NCBI RefSeq assembly: GCF_000599985.1
Contig: NZ_CP007445.1
Span: 310,001-374,000, forward strand
From: Gilliamella apicola
GTDB taxonomy: Bacteria > Pseudomonadota > Gammaproteobacteria > Enterobacterales > Orbaceae
Reading direction: 5' to 3'
Length of the DNA stretch: 64,000 nt
Shown here: in pieces, positions 49,177 to 59,079 of the stretch
Numbering within the stretch: position 1 is the stretch's first letter
Layout of the letters: the number at the start of each line of letters is the position of its first letter
The notes under the pieces: model-generated
The model's input: the letters and a program-made list of their open reading frames with translations, nothing else
Told to the model about the DNA's origin: nothing
Databases searched by the model: none
Made by a program: the position numbers and the translations under genes

Positions 49177-49536
49177 TTAATATTTCCAGCGCATGGTATT
49201 TACTTTAGAGCGCAAAAAATCATTTTCAACAAGTACATCAACTTTTTCTTTTTTAGTTGTGCGTTGTTTTCTTTTCCGTTTTGGTTGGTCTACAGAGGTT
49301 TTGTGAATGACTTCGTTATAGGCAAGTAAATTATTAAGCTGATCGAGTTCGTCTAATCCTTTAAGAACTGAAATTAATGTTTGTAATGTGATTGATTCAC
49401 CTTGCTCAATACGCTTTATTGTTGCTATACCAATTTGAGATTTATCTGCAAGTTCTTGTTGCGATAAATTTTTTTCGATTCTAGCCATTTTTATTCGGCG
49501 ACATAACAATTTTATCATGTCGTTAATTTCATTCAT
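49177..49536 (-). CDS. XRE-family helix-turn-helix regulator
   Basis: A 119-residue protein with a Cro/CI helix-turn-helix at about residues 10-65 (IKMARIEKNLSQQELADKSQIGIATIKRIEQGE), similar in form to HipB-like proteins. A lysine- and arginine-rich linker (QPKRKRKQRTTKKEK) and a short C-terminal tail follow. No partner kinase or toxin gene lies beside it. It follows nnr by 46 bp and could be the operon's last gene. Target unknown. Confidence 0.8.
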   Translation of the reverse strand: MNEINDMIKLLCRRIKMARIEKNLSQQELADKSQIGIATIKRIEQGESITLQTLISVLKGLDELDQLNNLLAYNEVIHKTSVDQPKRKRKQRTTKKEKVDVLVENDFLRSKVNTMRWKY

Positions 49537-49582
49537 GAATAATCCTTACAGGGTAAACTAAAATTTAAGGTTATTTTTATTA

Positions 49583-51061
49583 CTAAACGTTTAATATATC
49601 ATTTAAACTTTCAATGATGTCACTGGCTAATAAACTATATTTATTGTGTCTTTTTAAAGCTGCATCACCGGCTAATCCATGTAAGTAAACACTTACTGGG
49701 GCTGCTTTTGTTGGCGACAAATGTTGGGCGATAAGTCCTGCCATTATTCCCGTTAAAACATCACCCGTACCTCCTGTCGACATACCATTATTACCAGATT
49801 GATTAATATAAGTGGCATGTCCAGGTATTGCGACAATGGTTTTTGCATCTTTTAGAACACAGGTTACGTTAAAGTCTTGGGCAAATTTTTTAGCTGTCAT
49901 GATAAGATTAGCTTTAATTTTTTCAATCGGTAGATTGACTAATCTAGACATTTCGCCCAAATGTGGCGTAACAATAACCGTTGACTGAGCTTGTTCCAAT
50001 AATTTTAAATTTTTAGCCAAAGTATTAAGTCCATCAGCATCAATAATTATAGGAATCGTAGCGTATTGTAATACGTGCGCTAAGATTTTATGAGTATCAT
50101 CCGATACTCCCATTCCTGGTCCAATCACAATGATCGAAGCCCAATTTATTAATTCTTCGAGTTTTGTTATATCGATTTTATTGGGAATGTATGGTGTGAG
50201 TAATACTTCAGGTAGTTGTGTTAATAAAATATCACGATTGCATATTGGTGTGTAAATACGTACTAACCCTGCACCAGTTTTATAAGCAGCTTTAGCCGAA
50301 AAAAACGCAGCTCCAGACATATTTTCTGAGCCAGCAATAATCAATACTTTACCATAGCTACCCTTGTGGCTATTATTTGATCGCTGTGGTAGTAATTGAC
50401 TCAACTCATTAGATTGATAAGTATAATGACTTGCTGGAGTATTTGCATAGATACCAATATCCGCAATAGTGATTTCGCCAGCTAATTCAGCCCCAGGATA
50501 AAGTGATAAACCAATTTTTGAATAGGCAAACGTTACCGTTTGTTTGGCCTTAATTGCAATACCAAGAATTTTTCCTGTATTGCTGCAAAGTCCCGAAGGA
50601 ATATCAACAGCGATAACTTCAGCATTACTTTGATTAATCAATTCAATTGTATGAAAAAAATCACCTGTAACAATACGATTAAGCCCTATACCAAAAATGG
50701 CATCAACAATAGTTGTATACTTGGCAAATGAATCGGTGGGTGAAGTTGTAAAAGTAATATTATAATGCTGTGCTATTTTTATTTGCTGTAATGTTTCGTT
50801 GGAAGCATTTTCTGGATTACCAATTAAATAAACATCCACATCAATATGCTTTAATTTAAGTAGGCGAGCAATGGCAATGCCGTCACCACCATTATTACCA
50901 TATCCACATACTACAGCTACTTTATTCAAATTATAGTTATTGAGTTGTTTCACAACGGCTAATGCCGCGCGTTCCATTAGTACTAGGGAGGGTAAGCCAA
51001 TTTCATTTGAGGTATAAGCATCGTAATGCTTCATTTCAGACGAGGTAACTAAGTATTGCAT
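49583..51061 (-). CDS. nnr: Bifunctional NAD(P)H-hydrate repair enzyme Nnr
   Basis: A 492-residue fusion: an N-terminal epimerase domain (YjeF_N, residues 1-215, with VVCGYGNNGGDGIAIARLL) and a C-terminal ADP-dependent dehydratase domain (residues 225-490, with LIIAGSENMSGAAFFSAKAAYKTGAGLV and NNGMSTGGTGDVLTGIMAGL). It repairs hydrated NADH and NADPH. In E. coli it is beside tsaE and amiB. Here it follows mpl. Confidence 0.94.
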   Translation of the reverse strand: MQYLVTSSEMKHYDAYTSNEIGLPSLVLMERAALAVVKQLNNYNLNKVAVVCGYGNNGGDGIAIARLLKLKHIDVDVYLIGNPENASNETLQQIKIAQHYNITFTTSPTDSFAKYTTIVDAIFGIGLNRIVTGDFFHTIELINQSNAEVIAVDIPSGLCSNTGKILGIAIKAKQTVTFAYSKIGLSLYPGAELAGEITIADIGIYANTPASHYTYQSNELSQLLPQRSNNSHKGSYGKVLIIAGSENMSGAAFFSAKAAYKTGAGLVRIYTPICNRDILLTQLPEVLLTPYIPNKIDITKLEELINWASIIVIGPGMGVSDDTHKILAHVLQYATIPIIIDADGLNTLAKNLKLLEQAQSTVIVTPHLGEMSRLVNLPIEKIKANLIMTAKKFAQDFNVTCVLKDAKTIVAIPGHATYINQSGNNGMSTGGTGDVLTGIMAGLIAQHLSPTKAAPVSVYLHGLAGDAALKRHNKYSLLASDIIESLNDILNV

Positions 51062-51087
51062 GATACTGCCTCTTTCTGTAAATGAGA

Positions 51088-51104
51088 TGCCACATTAAGT
51101 GGCA
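51088..51104 (-). terminator. Small hairpin after mpl
   Basis: TGCCAC (51088-51093) and GTGGCA (51099-51104) flank five bases, 24 bp past the mpl stop on the minus strand. No T run is seen, so termination is uncertain. Confidence 0.35.
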
Positions 51105-51127
51105 AAATCATACAGGTAACTCAATGA

Positions 51128-52522
51128 TTAGATTAATGATTGTTCATTCATTTGTTTTTTTAACTGTTGTTTTTTTAGGCTTTCTAAAATTTTATTATGT
51201 ATTCCGTTAAAACCGCCATTACTCATAATTAAAATGGCATCAGTTGGTTTAGCTGATTTGGTTATCATTTCGACAAGTAAATCGATATCGCCAGACCAGT
51301 ATGCAGGCTGAATACAACCATCGACAACATCCGCTACTAACCATGGTAATTGTTCAGGTTGGAATATAAAAACTTCATCAGCACGACCAAGTGATGGAGC
51401 CAACTCGTCTTTTGATACACCAAGCTTCATTGTATTTGAACGAGGTTCAAGAACGGCTAAAATTCGGCGATTAGCGCCAATTTTGCTACGTAACGCTTCA
51501 AGCGTTGCCAAAATCGCAGTTGGATGATGGGCAAAATCGTCATATATTTCTATATTATTAACTTCACCATAAAGTTCTAACCGTCTTTTTGCGTTGATAA
51601 ACGTACCTAGTGCCGCACAAGCATCCGTAGGTTTAATGCCAACATTATGAGCTGCAGCGATAGCCATCAACGCATTATGCATGTTATATTCACCTACTAA
51701 AGAATATTTTACTTCGCCCACTTTTTCGCTATTGTAATAAACCGCAAAATGGCTGGCATCACTATTTATTCGTTGTGCTAACCAACCTGTTTCAGATTCC
51801 GTAAAGCTTTGTTCGCTCCAGCAACCTTTAGCTAGTACTTGTTTTAAATTAACATCATCTTGAGGCGTGATGATAAGTCCATTACTTGGTACTAAACGAA
51901 CTAAGTGATGAAACTGCTTTTGGATTGCACCGAGATCATCAAAAATATCAGCATGATCAAATTCTAAATTGTTCATGATTAATGTTTTAGGGCAATAATG
52001 CATGAATTTTGATCGCTTATCAAAAAACGAACAATCGTATTCGTCAGCTTCAATAACAAAAAAGTTACCTTCGCCTAATCTTGCCGAAACATTAAAATTA
52101 CCAGGAACACCGCCAATAACAAAACCTTGCTTGTAACCTTGTTTTTCTAAAATCCAATTGACCATGCCTGCTGTGGTTGTTTTACCATGTGTACCTGCAA
52201 CAGCAATTACCCAGCGATCACGTAAAACATTGTCATGTAACCATTGAGGGGCTGAAATATAAGGAATATTATTATCAAGGACATATTCAACACAAGGGTT
52301 ACCTCTTGATAAAGCATTACCAATAATAACCAGATCAGGGGTAGGGGTCAGTTGTGAAGGATCATACCCTTCAATAATATCAATATGTTCTTTTTGTAAA
52401 AGTGTACTCATCGGCGGGTAAACATTTTTGTCTGAACCCGTTACGTTATGACCCTGCGAACGGGCTATTAATGCAATTCCTGTCATAAATGTGCCACAAA
52501 TTCCTAGAATATGAATATGCAT
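51128..52522 (-). CDS. mpl: UDP-N-acetylmuramate:tripeptide ligase Mpl
   Basis: A 464-residue Mur ligase that attaches recycled L-Ala-gamma-D-Glu-mesoDAP to UDP-MurNAc in peptidoglycan recycling. It has the MurC-like N-terminus (HIHILGICGTFMTGIALIARSQGHNVTGSD), the ATP-binding GTHGKTTTAG at residues 110-119, EADEYDCSFFDKRSKF, and the DDFAHHPTAI motif. Upstream is recJ on the same strand. Confidence 0.95.
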   Translation of the reverse strand: MHIHILGICGTFMTGIALIARSQGHNVTGSDKNVYPPMSTLLQKEHIDIIEGYDPSQLTPTPDLVIIGNALSRGNPCVEYVLDNNIPYISAPQWLHDNVLRDRWVIAVAGTHGKTTTAGMVNWILEKQGYKQGFVIGGVPGNFNVSARLGEGNFFVIEADEYDCSFFDKRSKFMHYCPKTLIMNNLEFDHADIFDDLGAIQKQFHHLVRLVPSNGLIITPQDDVNLKQVLAKGCWSEQSFTESETGWLAQRINSDASHFAVYYNSEKVGEVKYSLVGEYNMHNALMAIAAAHNVGIKPTDACAALGTFINAKRRLELYGEVNNIEIYDDFAHHPTAILATLEALRSKIGANRRILAVLEPRSNTMKLGVSKDELAPSLGRADEVFIFQPEQLPWLVADVVDGCIQPAYWSGDIDLLVEMITKSAKPTDAILIMSNGGFNGIHNKILESLKKQQLKKQMNEQSLI

Positions 52523-52645
52523 TTTTAGTCCTTAACTTTAATAAAGTATATTGATAATAATATCTGTTTTGTTATCACTATTGTTTTGATTGGCAATTGG
52601 ATGTAATTCCGAAATGTCTGCATAATTATAGTCGATTTTTATGGC

Positions 52646-54382
52646 TTATGCGATAGGCCATAAATATCTAATTAATAATTTTGCCATTTGATTACCACGA
52701 AATTCATCTACCATTAGATGATAAACAATTTTGACATTTTTTAAAGATTGATCTGGCCACTGTTGTAAATTAGCATTAAATAGTATGCCTTCAATCAGCG
52801 GTCCACCTTTTTGTGGTTCCAAAACCAATTTAAGATGTTTTTCAGCAAATAAGCGCTGTTGATGAATTATAAATTCTCCATCAAAAATAGGTTCAGCAAA
52901 ACCTTCTCCCCAAGGGCCAGCTTCTTTTATATGTTTTGCTATTGCGTAATTAAAATCTTTACCATCAATTTCACCATCTGTTTCAACGATTGGTTCTAGT
53001 GATGTCTTAGTTAATTTTGTATTGATTAACTCTTCAAAACAATTTTTAAATTGTTCAAAATTTTCTTCACGAATGGTTAAACCTACTGCCATTGCATGAC
53101 CACCAAAACTTACAATTAAATTAGGGTATTGCTGATCAAATTCATCTAAAAGATCACGTAAATGTACTCCTGAAATTGATCTTCCTGAGCCTTTTAAAAA
53201 ACCGTCTGATGTTGAAGCAAATGAGATAACAGGTCGATAATACTTATCTTTTAATCGAGCAGATAAAATACCAATAATACCTTGATGCCATTGTGGATGA
53301 TAGACAACAAGAATGCTCGGTATGGTTGTTGCTTGATTTTCAATTTGTTGAATAAATGATAATGCTTCTTTATGCATGGTTTGCTCAATCAATTTGCGAT
53401 CATTATTGAGCATATCAAGATTTTTGGCTTGTTCTAGAGCAGTATCAAAATCATCACAAAGTAATAATTCAACACCTAAAGACATATTATCCATTCTTCC
53501 TGCTGCATTTAATCTTGGAGCAACGTAAAAAGCGAGATCGGTTGCAGTGAAAGACGATTGCTCTTTTCTAGCAATATGCAATAAAGCTTTTATTCCTTCA
53601 CAACAATAGCCCGATCGAATTCTGTTTATGCCTTGATGGACTAATATTCTATTATTGTGATCAAGTTTTACTACATCGGCAATAGTACCTAAAGCTACTA
53701 AATCTAATAAATTAGTAACATTGTATGGTGTTAAATTCTTCTTTGTATACCAATCTTCCTCACGCAGTTTTGCCCTTAATGCTAGCATAAAATAAAATGC
53801 AACTCCGACGCCAGCCAAATGTTTAGATGGAAAAGTACAATCAGGTAAATTAGGATTAATTATGGCATCTGCATTGGGTAGCTGTTCTGGACATAAGTGA
53901 TGATCAGTAATAATCACCATTAAATTAGCCTGTTTTGCAAACTCGACAGCTTCAACAGCTGCAATACCATTATCAACAGTGATGATCAAATCCGCGTGTT
54001 GTGAAATGGCTTTTTTTACTACACTTACACTTAATCCATAGCCATCTTCAAAGCGATCTGGAATGATATAATCAACAAATTGGCAACCCATTTTTCTAAG
54101 CGCTGTGACCATTAATGCCGTACTCGTTGCCCCATCGGTATCGAAGTCACCGACAACGACAATGCGTTTATTCTCTTTCATTGTTGAATAAAGGATTTCA
54201 ACGGCGCTTTGTGTCCCATCCAATTTATCAAAATTGCATAAATTACGCGTAGTATAGTCAAGTTCATGCATGGATCTAATGCCACGCAATGCGTATATTC
54301 GTTGCAATATTTGCGGAATATCTTGTGATAACTCAGGAAAAGATTCAGGTAATTTCCGATGTAATATTTTGGTTTTATTCAT
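52646..54382 (-). CDS. recJ: Single-stranded-DNA exonuclease RecJ
   Basis: A 578-residue DHH-family 5'-3' exonuclease for recombination and mismatch repair. Metal-binding motifs are DFDTDG at residues 79-84, DNG at 137-139 and DHH at 160-162. The DHHA1 region has APRLNAAGRMDN and SFGGHAMAVG. It follows dsbC, the E. coli xerD-dsbC-recJ order. Confidence 0.95.
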   Translation of the reverse strand: MNKTKILHRKLPESFPELSQDIPQILQRIYALRGIRSMHELDYTTRNLCNFDKLDGTQSAVEILYSTMKENKRIVVVGDFDTDGATSTALMVTALRKMGCQFVDYIIPDRFEDGYGLSVSVVKKAISQHADLIITVDNGIAAVEAVEFAKQANLMVIITDHHLCPEQLPNADAIINPNLPDCTFPSKHLAGVGVAFYFMLALRAKLREEDWYTKKNLTPYNVTNLLDLVALGTIADVVKLDHNNRILVHQGINRIRSGYCCEGIKALLHIARKEQSSFTATDLAFYVAPRLNAAGRMDNMSLGVELLLCDDFDTALEQAKNLDMLNNDRKLIEQTMHKEALSFIQQIENQATTIPSILVVYHPQWHQGIIGILSARLKDKYYRPVISFASTSDGFLKGSGRSISGVHLRDLLDEFDQQYPNLIVSFGGHAMAVGLTIREENFEQFKNCFEELINTKLTKTSLEPIVETDGEIDGKDFNYAIAKHIKEAGPWGEGFAEPIFDGEFIIHQQRLFAEKHLKLVLEPQKGGPLIEGILFNANLQQWPDQSLKNVKIVYHLMVDEFRGNQMAKLLIRYLWPIA

Positions 54383-54390
54383 ATTATAAA

Positions 54391-54412
54391 TGTTAGCGTC
54401 GAAACGCTAACA
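54391..54412 (-). terminator. Hairpin between dsbC and recJ
   Basis: TGTTAGCGT (54391-54399) pairs perfectly with ACGCTAACA (54404-54412) around a four-base loop. It lies directly before recJ and may only partly stop transcription. Confidence 0.55.
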
Positions 54413-54462
54413 TGTGTCTTTATATTCGTTTTTATTAATAATTAAAATTGATGAGTTAAATA

Positions 54463-55164
54463 TTACTTAACCTTTTTATTTAAAATAGCTAGTAATTTAT
54501 CAGCGGGAACATAGCCAGAAACAAGTTGACCATCAGCTAAAACAATGGCTGGTGTGCCCGTAATACCAATTTGTTTGCCAACGTTAAATTGTTGGGTTAC
54601 GTAAGGTACCATACTGCTTGCTGGAGAGATAGGATTATCTTTGTAAGCATTTTCAAAAGCAGCTTTACGATCTGCTACACTCCAGATTGATTGCATGTTT
54701 TTCCCAACTTCGCTATCAGCCCCTGCACGAGGAAATGCAAAATAGTGTACAGTAATACCCGCATCCAAATATTTATTAATGTTTTCATGCAATAACTTAC
54801 AATAATGACAAGTATAATCAGTAAATACGGAAATAACATATTTTTCATTATTAGCTTTATAAACAATTGCATCTTTATCAATAGATTTGATTAATTTGGC
54901 ATTATTACTATTAGCTATATTTTGTGGTTCGCCGTTTTGAACATCAAAGATCGGTCCTTGAGTTAAATATTTACCATCATCAGAAACATAAAAAATACCA
55001 TCGGGCGTACTCACGCTTTTAAATCCCTTTACTGGACTATTCTCAATTTTTATATCTTTGGATTCATAACCTAATCGGTTTAAGCTTTTTGTAATATCTG
55101 TATTAGCTGCTAGTACTGAAGTTGAGATTAATGCCAAACCTATACTTAAAACTATTTTCTTCAT
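54463..55164 (-). CDS. dsbC: Thiol:disulfide interchange protein DsbC
   Basis: A 233-residue periplasmic disulfide isomerase. A signal peptide (SIGLALISTSVLAA) precedes an N-terminal dimerisation domain. The thioredoxin-like domain has the active site CHYC at residues 119-122, and a GITGTPAIVLADG loop follows. It corrects wrong disulfides. Gene order xerD-dsbC-recJ is conserved. Confidence 0.95.
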   Translation of the reverse strand: MKKIVLSIGLALISTSVLAANTDITKSLNRLGYESKDIKIENSPVKGFKSVSTPDGIFYVSDDGKYLTQGPIFDVQNGEPQNIANSNNAKLIKSIDKDAIVYKANNEKYVISVFTDYTCHYCKLLHENINKYLDAGITVHYFAFPRAGADSEVGKNMQSIWSVADRKAAFENAYKDNPISPASSMVPYVTQQFNVGKQIGITGTPAIVLADGQLVSGYVPADKLLAILNKKVK

Positions 55165-55189
55165 TTAATTATCCTTATTTTGTTGAGAA

Positions 55190-56107
55190 CTACGCTCGAG
55201 GATGATGTTTGCTATGTAACTGTTTTAGTCTTTCCGTTGCCACATGTGTGTAAATTTGTGTGGTCGACAAGCTGCTATGACCAAGTAGCATTTGCACCAC
55301 GCGTAAATCCGCGCCATGGTTAAGCAAATGGGTTGCAAAAGCATGTCGAAGTACATGGGGGGAAAGAGCCTCAATATTAATGCCAGTTAGTATGGCATAA
55401 TATTTAATTCTATGCCAGAAAGTCTGTCTGGTCATTTTTTTACCTAATCTGCTTGGAAATAGTACATCAATTGCACCATTTTTTAAAAGATCATTTCGAG
55501 CATATTTAAAATAATATTCTAACCAATAAATCGCTTCTTCACCAAGTGGTACTAAACGTTCTTTATTACCTTTACCTATGATTCGAACGACACCTTGTCG
55601 TAAGCTGACATCACTTATTTCTAAATTAACAAGTTCAGAAACACGTAAACCTGTGGCGTAAAGGACTTCTAGCATGGCTTTGTCTCGAAGCTCGATAGGG
55701 TCTTCAATACTAGGTGATTCAAGCAAAGCATCAACTTGTGATTCAGTTAAATCTTTGGGCAGTTTTTTGGGTAATTTTGGGGATGATAAAACTGCAGAAG
55801 GATCATCAGTACGATAGTTTTCTTGATAAAGATACTGAAAAAATCGTTTAGTTGCACTGAGTAAACGTGCAGAGCTACTGGCTTTATAACCATCTTGAAC
55901 TCTCTGCATTAAAAAATTCTGTAAATTATCCGTTTGTGCGGTCAATAACGTTACATCTTGTTGTTGTAGTGATTGACTTAATGCTATTAAATCAAGTTTA
56001 TAAGATGCAATAGTATTTTCAGCTAAATTGCGTTCTAGCCATAATGCATCTAAAAATTGTTGTATTAACAGTTTATTTTGTGCTGGTATATTTTTATCAG
56101 ATATCAA
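55190..56107 (-). CDS. xerD: Site-specific tyrosine recombinase XerD
   Basis: A 305-residue tyrosine recombinase. Catalytic residues visible are Arg155 (ATGLRVSEL), Lys179, His251 and Arg254 (HVLRHAFATHLL), His277 (LLGHSS) and Tyr286 (IYTHV). It resolves chromosome dimers at dif with XerC. The gene neighbourhood (dsbC, recJ) identifies it as xerD over xerC. Confidence 0.95.
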   Translation of the reverse strand: MISDKNIPAQNKLLIQQFLDALWLERNLAENTIASYKLDLIALSQSLQQQDVTLLTAQTDNLQNFLMQRVQDGYKASSSARLLSATKRFFQYLYQENYRTDDPSAVLSSPKLPKKLPKDLTESQVDALLESPSIEDPIELRDKAMLEVLYATGLRVSELVNLEISDVSLRQGVVRIIGKGNKERLVPLGEEAIYWLEYYFKYARNDLLKNGAIDVLFPSRLGKKMTRQTFWHRIKYYAILTGINIEALSPHVLRHAFATHLLNHGADLRVVQMLLGHSSLSTTQIYTHVATERLKQLHSKHHPRA

Positions 56108-56620
56108 AAGTCATCTCTACTATCAATTTATGATAATTATTATATACCAACTAAGGATAAGTTGCAGATAGGTTCAAATTGCTGGGCAGTATAATACTTT
56201 TCGATATTCAATTATTCGATTTAACCAATTTTTTAACTTAAACGTATAGTGAATCTGAAACTTTTTGACAAAATCATTTCATCAAGCGGTTTATACCAAT
56301 TTTTGTAAACACATTAGCATCTATTTTTTTATTGTATGCCATTAACTGCATAACGTTATTTAATGTCTAAAGTTTCAAAATAAACAGATCTAAAAAAGTT
56401 TGATATCGGTTTTTGTTCAAATATCATTACTTTTATAATTAATCCTTGCTAAAAACATCAATCTTTTCAATTCAAATTTTGTTACAGCATACCTTTTAAT
56501 AAAATGACCTATTTTGATTATAAACCCACATCTTATAATATATTTATAGAGTTACTTACTGTTAAGTTTATAAACAATTATCATTATTACAATTAAATAA
56601 TTAACGATTTTTTTGAATCA
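56108..56620. other. Intergenic region separating core genes from the accessory cluster
   Basis: AT-rich sequence before xerD. I see no gene. A stretch at about 56242-56275 (ATCTGAAACTTTTTGACAAA) resembles one at about 28100-28125 upstream of hemE, possibly a shared promoter-like motif or a small dispersed element. Confidence 0.35.
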
Positions 56621-57229
56621 TTATTTATAACATTTATCTATAATAAATTTTCTATCAACTGATTTTTCAAAATTGTTACTTAAATCATCTAAAATATCAT
56701 CTAAACACTGGATGCGTTGTTTACTAATAGATAACATGTTTTTTTCTTCTGTTTCTAATTTTCCTTTCTTTTCTAACATGTAAGATAGAATTTTATATTG
56801 TTGAAGAGTAAATCTGAAATTTGTATATTCGTTCGATGCAGGATCGTCAAAATTCACTTTTGTAGTATCATATTTATTTGCCTTAGCAACTTTTTCCTCT
56901 ATTTGTAATTTGGTAAACAAGACTATTGATGTTGGATAATCCTTAAAAAAATAAGCAAGGTCGTCAGATACAGCCCATAACGCTATATTATTTTTATTCT
57001 CAACAATTTTATTAAACTTATCATCAAAATATTGCTTTTGGGTTACCGTTAACGATGAAATTTTCTTTTCATATAAATCCGTACACTCTTTAATAGGATG
57101 ATCTGTTATCCAATTCAAATCACAATCATGAATATTTTTAGCGATAGCTTGACTTGCAATACAATTAAAGAAAAATATAAATAAAAATTTATTTAATAAC
57201 TTGTAACACTGCGACAATATTATGTTCAT
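56621..57229 (-). CDS. Secreted protein of unknown function (202 residues)
   Basis: I do not recognise this protein. An N-terminal hydrophobic stretch (FLFIFFFNCIASQAIA) looks like a signal peptide cleaved near residue 30. The mature part is charged and probably mainly helical, with cysteines in HDCDLNW, IKECTDLY, IQCLDDI and IDKCYK, an even number that could form disulfides. It is next to other secreted unknowns and the T6SS effector locus, so an immunity or effector role is possible but unproven. A remnant of a similar 3' end lies near 57446-57470. Confidence 0.7.
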   Translation of the reverse strand: MNIILSQCYKLLNKFLFIFFFNCIASQAIAKNIHDCDLNWITDHPIKECTDLYEKKISSLTVTQKQYFDDKFNKIVENKNNIALWAVSDDLAYFFKDYPTSIVLFTKLQIEEKVAKANKYDTTKVNFDDPASNEYTNFRFTLQQYKILSYMLEKKGKLETEEKNMLSISKQRIQCLDDILDDLSNNFEKSVDRKFIIDKCYK

Positions 57230-57478
57230 TTTTTCCTTTTCCTCTATGTTTAATTAAGTAATTATGTAATTTTAGATATTTATTATAATCAATAATCGTT
57301 AAACAACCATAAGATATATGCCATATATAGAGATAAAGTGGTCGAGATAAGGGATAAAAAGATAAAGGAAATAAATCTATATAATTTCAAGCAATTTAAC
57401 TGCTATTAATTAAATCATCTTGATTTTTTTAAATTTTATTTTTTTATTGATAACATTTATCTATATACTTCAATATCA

Positions 57479-57805
57479 TTATCTTCTAACATACTTAATT
57501 TCAGATTGAAAATCTTTTCCGTTATAAATGATTACTGGCTCTTTATAAATGAATTTATATAATCCTTCAAAATCAAATTTGAGATTATTTTTTTCAACAA
57601 GGCAAAGCTTATTTACTTCTTGTTGCTTTGAATTATCCAATTTCCAATAATTTGGTGGATAGGCACAATGTTTCTCTAATTTATTCATATTGATTGTTCT
57701 GAACAATAGATCGCCGCGAAATTTATCCTCTATTTGATAGTGCTGACTGTAACAATAGGTGCTAAATAATAAATATAACGATGCTAGATAATATGAATAT
57801 TTTAT
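57479..57805 (-). pseudogene. Truncated copy of the 361-residue secreted protein (N-terminal part)
   Basis: From 57805 the minus strand reads as a homolog of residues 2 to about 105 of the gene at 57924-59009: KYSYYLASLYLLFSTYCYSQ, then IEDKFRGD, NMNKLEKHCAYPPNYW, and FIYKEPVIIYNGKDFQ. The start codon position reads ATA, where the intact gene has ATG. After GKDFQ the homology stops and the frame ends 8 codons later. A TTG at 57706 could start a 75-residue remnant without a signal peptide, but I regard it as decayed. Confidence 0.75.
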
Positions 57806-57923
57806 CTTTTAACTGTGAATCCTTTCCTTATTTTTGAAAAAAATTGCTTGTAAAAATAGCAACTTTTTTCTGGAATCATCTAACTTTGTTTATTATATTA
57901 TTCTTCCAAATCCAACTTTCTGA

Positions 57924-59009
57924 CTAGTGAGCGAGTTGTTTTTCAACAAGCGATAACACTTCTTTAAATCCTTCTATTTCACATACATATAGAGTAGTAT
58001 CAATATACCAATTAAGGTCATCATCATCACCAAAAGGGTTCAGTTTATCTAAACATTTTTTATCCAATTGTTGTTTAAATAGTGAAAAATTATTTTTTTT
58101 GTTTTTTTGTTGTTTAGCCAGTAACTCCATTTTTGGTTTTAATTGATCCAGATAATAAAGATAAATTTCTGAGTCAAAACACCCTTCATTTGTTCTATCT
58201 TTTAAACATTTTTTAAACTCTTCACTTTTATAGTTAGCGGTGTGATCTGGATCGGAATATACAGTAAAATTATCGGGCAAGGTAATTTTAACCTTTCCTC
58301 TATCGATTTGAATTAGTTTAAATTTCATCGTTTCTGTATCGATTTGATAATGCTTCCACGTTTGAGGTATTATTCCATCATCTGTTTCTAATAAGGATAA
58401 AGTATATATATCTCCCTGTGGAGATATATAATAATATAGGTAAGCCATTTCGCCATGAGAAAATTCAGTATAATTCTGAAATTGAAATCTATCACCCCGT
58501 GGAGATATATAACTATTTTGGTAATCACTTCTACTGTAAGTATTATTAGCGTAATCACTGGGTAAAGTAAGATCAATAAAATTATTGGCTAAATAAATCT
58601 TATCTTTTACGATATTGTTATTAATTATTGATAGGGATATTTCACGCTCAAGTATATATTCTGGACCAACATCATTTTTATATTCCCATTCAGATACTGG
58701 CATACTCAAAGTCAGTTGAAAATCTTTTCCGTTATAAATGACTACTGGCTCTTTATAAATAAATTCATGTAAACTTGTAAAATCAAATTCAAGACTGCGT
58801 AATGGACAATCATCATATATTTTTTTTTGTTCATATTCGCTCAATTGCCGATAATTTGGAGGATAGGTACAATCTTTTCTTAATTTATTCATGTCGATTT
58901 TTCTAAAAAATGGGTCGCCACGATACTTGTCTTCTATTTGATAATCCTGACTGTAACAATATGTGCTAAATAATAAACATAATGATGCAAGATAATATGA
59001 ATATTTCAT
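57924..59009 (-). CDS. Secreted protein of unknown function, intact member of a local family
   Basis: A 361-residue protein with a clear signal peptide (YLASLCLLFSTYCYS, cleavage near residue 20). I do not recognise the family. The first half contains CTYPPNYRQL and FIYKEPVVIYNGKDFQL. The middle has a tyrosine-rich repeat-like section (YISPRGDRFQF, then YISPQGDIYTL). The C-terminal third is charged with KKCLKD, GCFDSEIYLYYLDQLKPKMELLAK and QLDKKC. It is likely periplasmic. A decayed N-terminal copy lies on one side and a decayed C-terminal copy on the other. The nearby T6SS effector suggests immunity or effector function. Confidence 0.75.
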   Translation of the reverse strand: MKYSYYLASLCLLFSTYCYSQDYQIEDKYRGDPFFRKIDMNKLRKDCTYPPNYRQLSEYEQKKIYDDCPLRSLEFDFTSLHEFIYKEPVVIYNGKDFQLTLSMPVSEWEYKNDVGPEYILEREISLSIINNNIVKDKIYLANNFIDLTLPSDYANNTYSRSDYQNSYISPRGDRFQFQNYTEFSHGEMAYLYYYISPQGDIYTLSLLETDDGIIPQTWKHYQIDTETMKFKLIQIDRGKVKITLPDNFTVYSDPDHTANYKSEEFKKCLKDRTNEGCFDSEIYLYYLDQLKPKMELLAKQQKNKKNNFSLFKQQLDKKCLDKLNPFGDDDDLNWYIDTTLYVCEIEGFKEVLSLVEKQLAH

Positions 59010-59079
59010 CTGTTAACCTTAATTATTTCCTTACTTTTGAAAAATTTGTGTTTAAAAAATCACAACTTTTTCTTTATAA

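Noticed and set aside
57479..57706. 75-codon frame as an independent gene
   Set aside because: It is the internal part of a fragment homologous to the neighbouring secreted protein, lacks the signal peptide and starts only with TTG.
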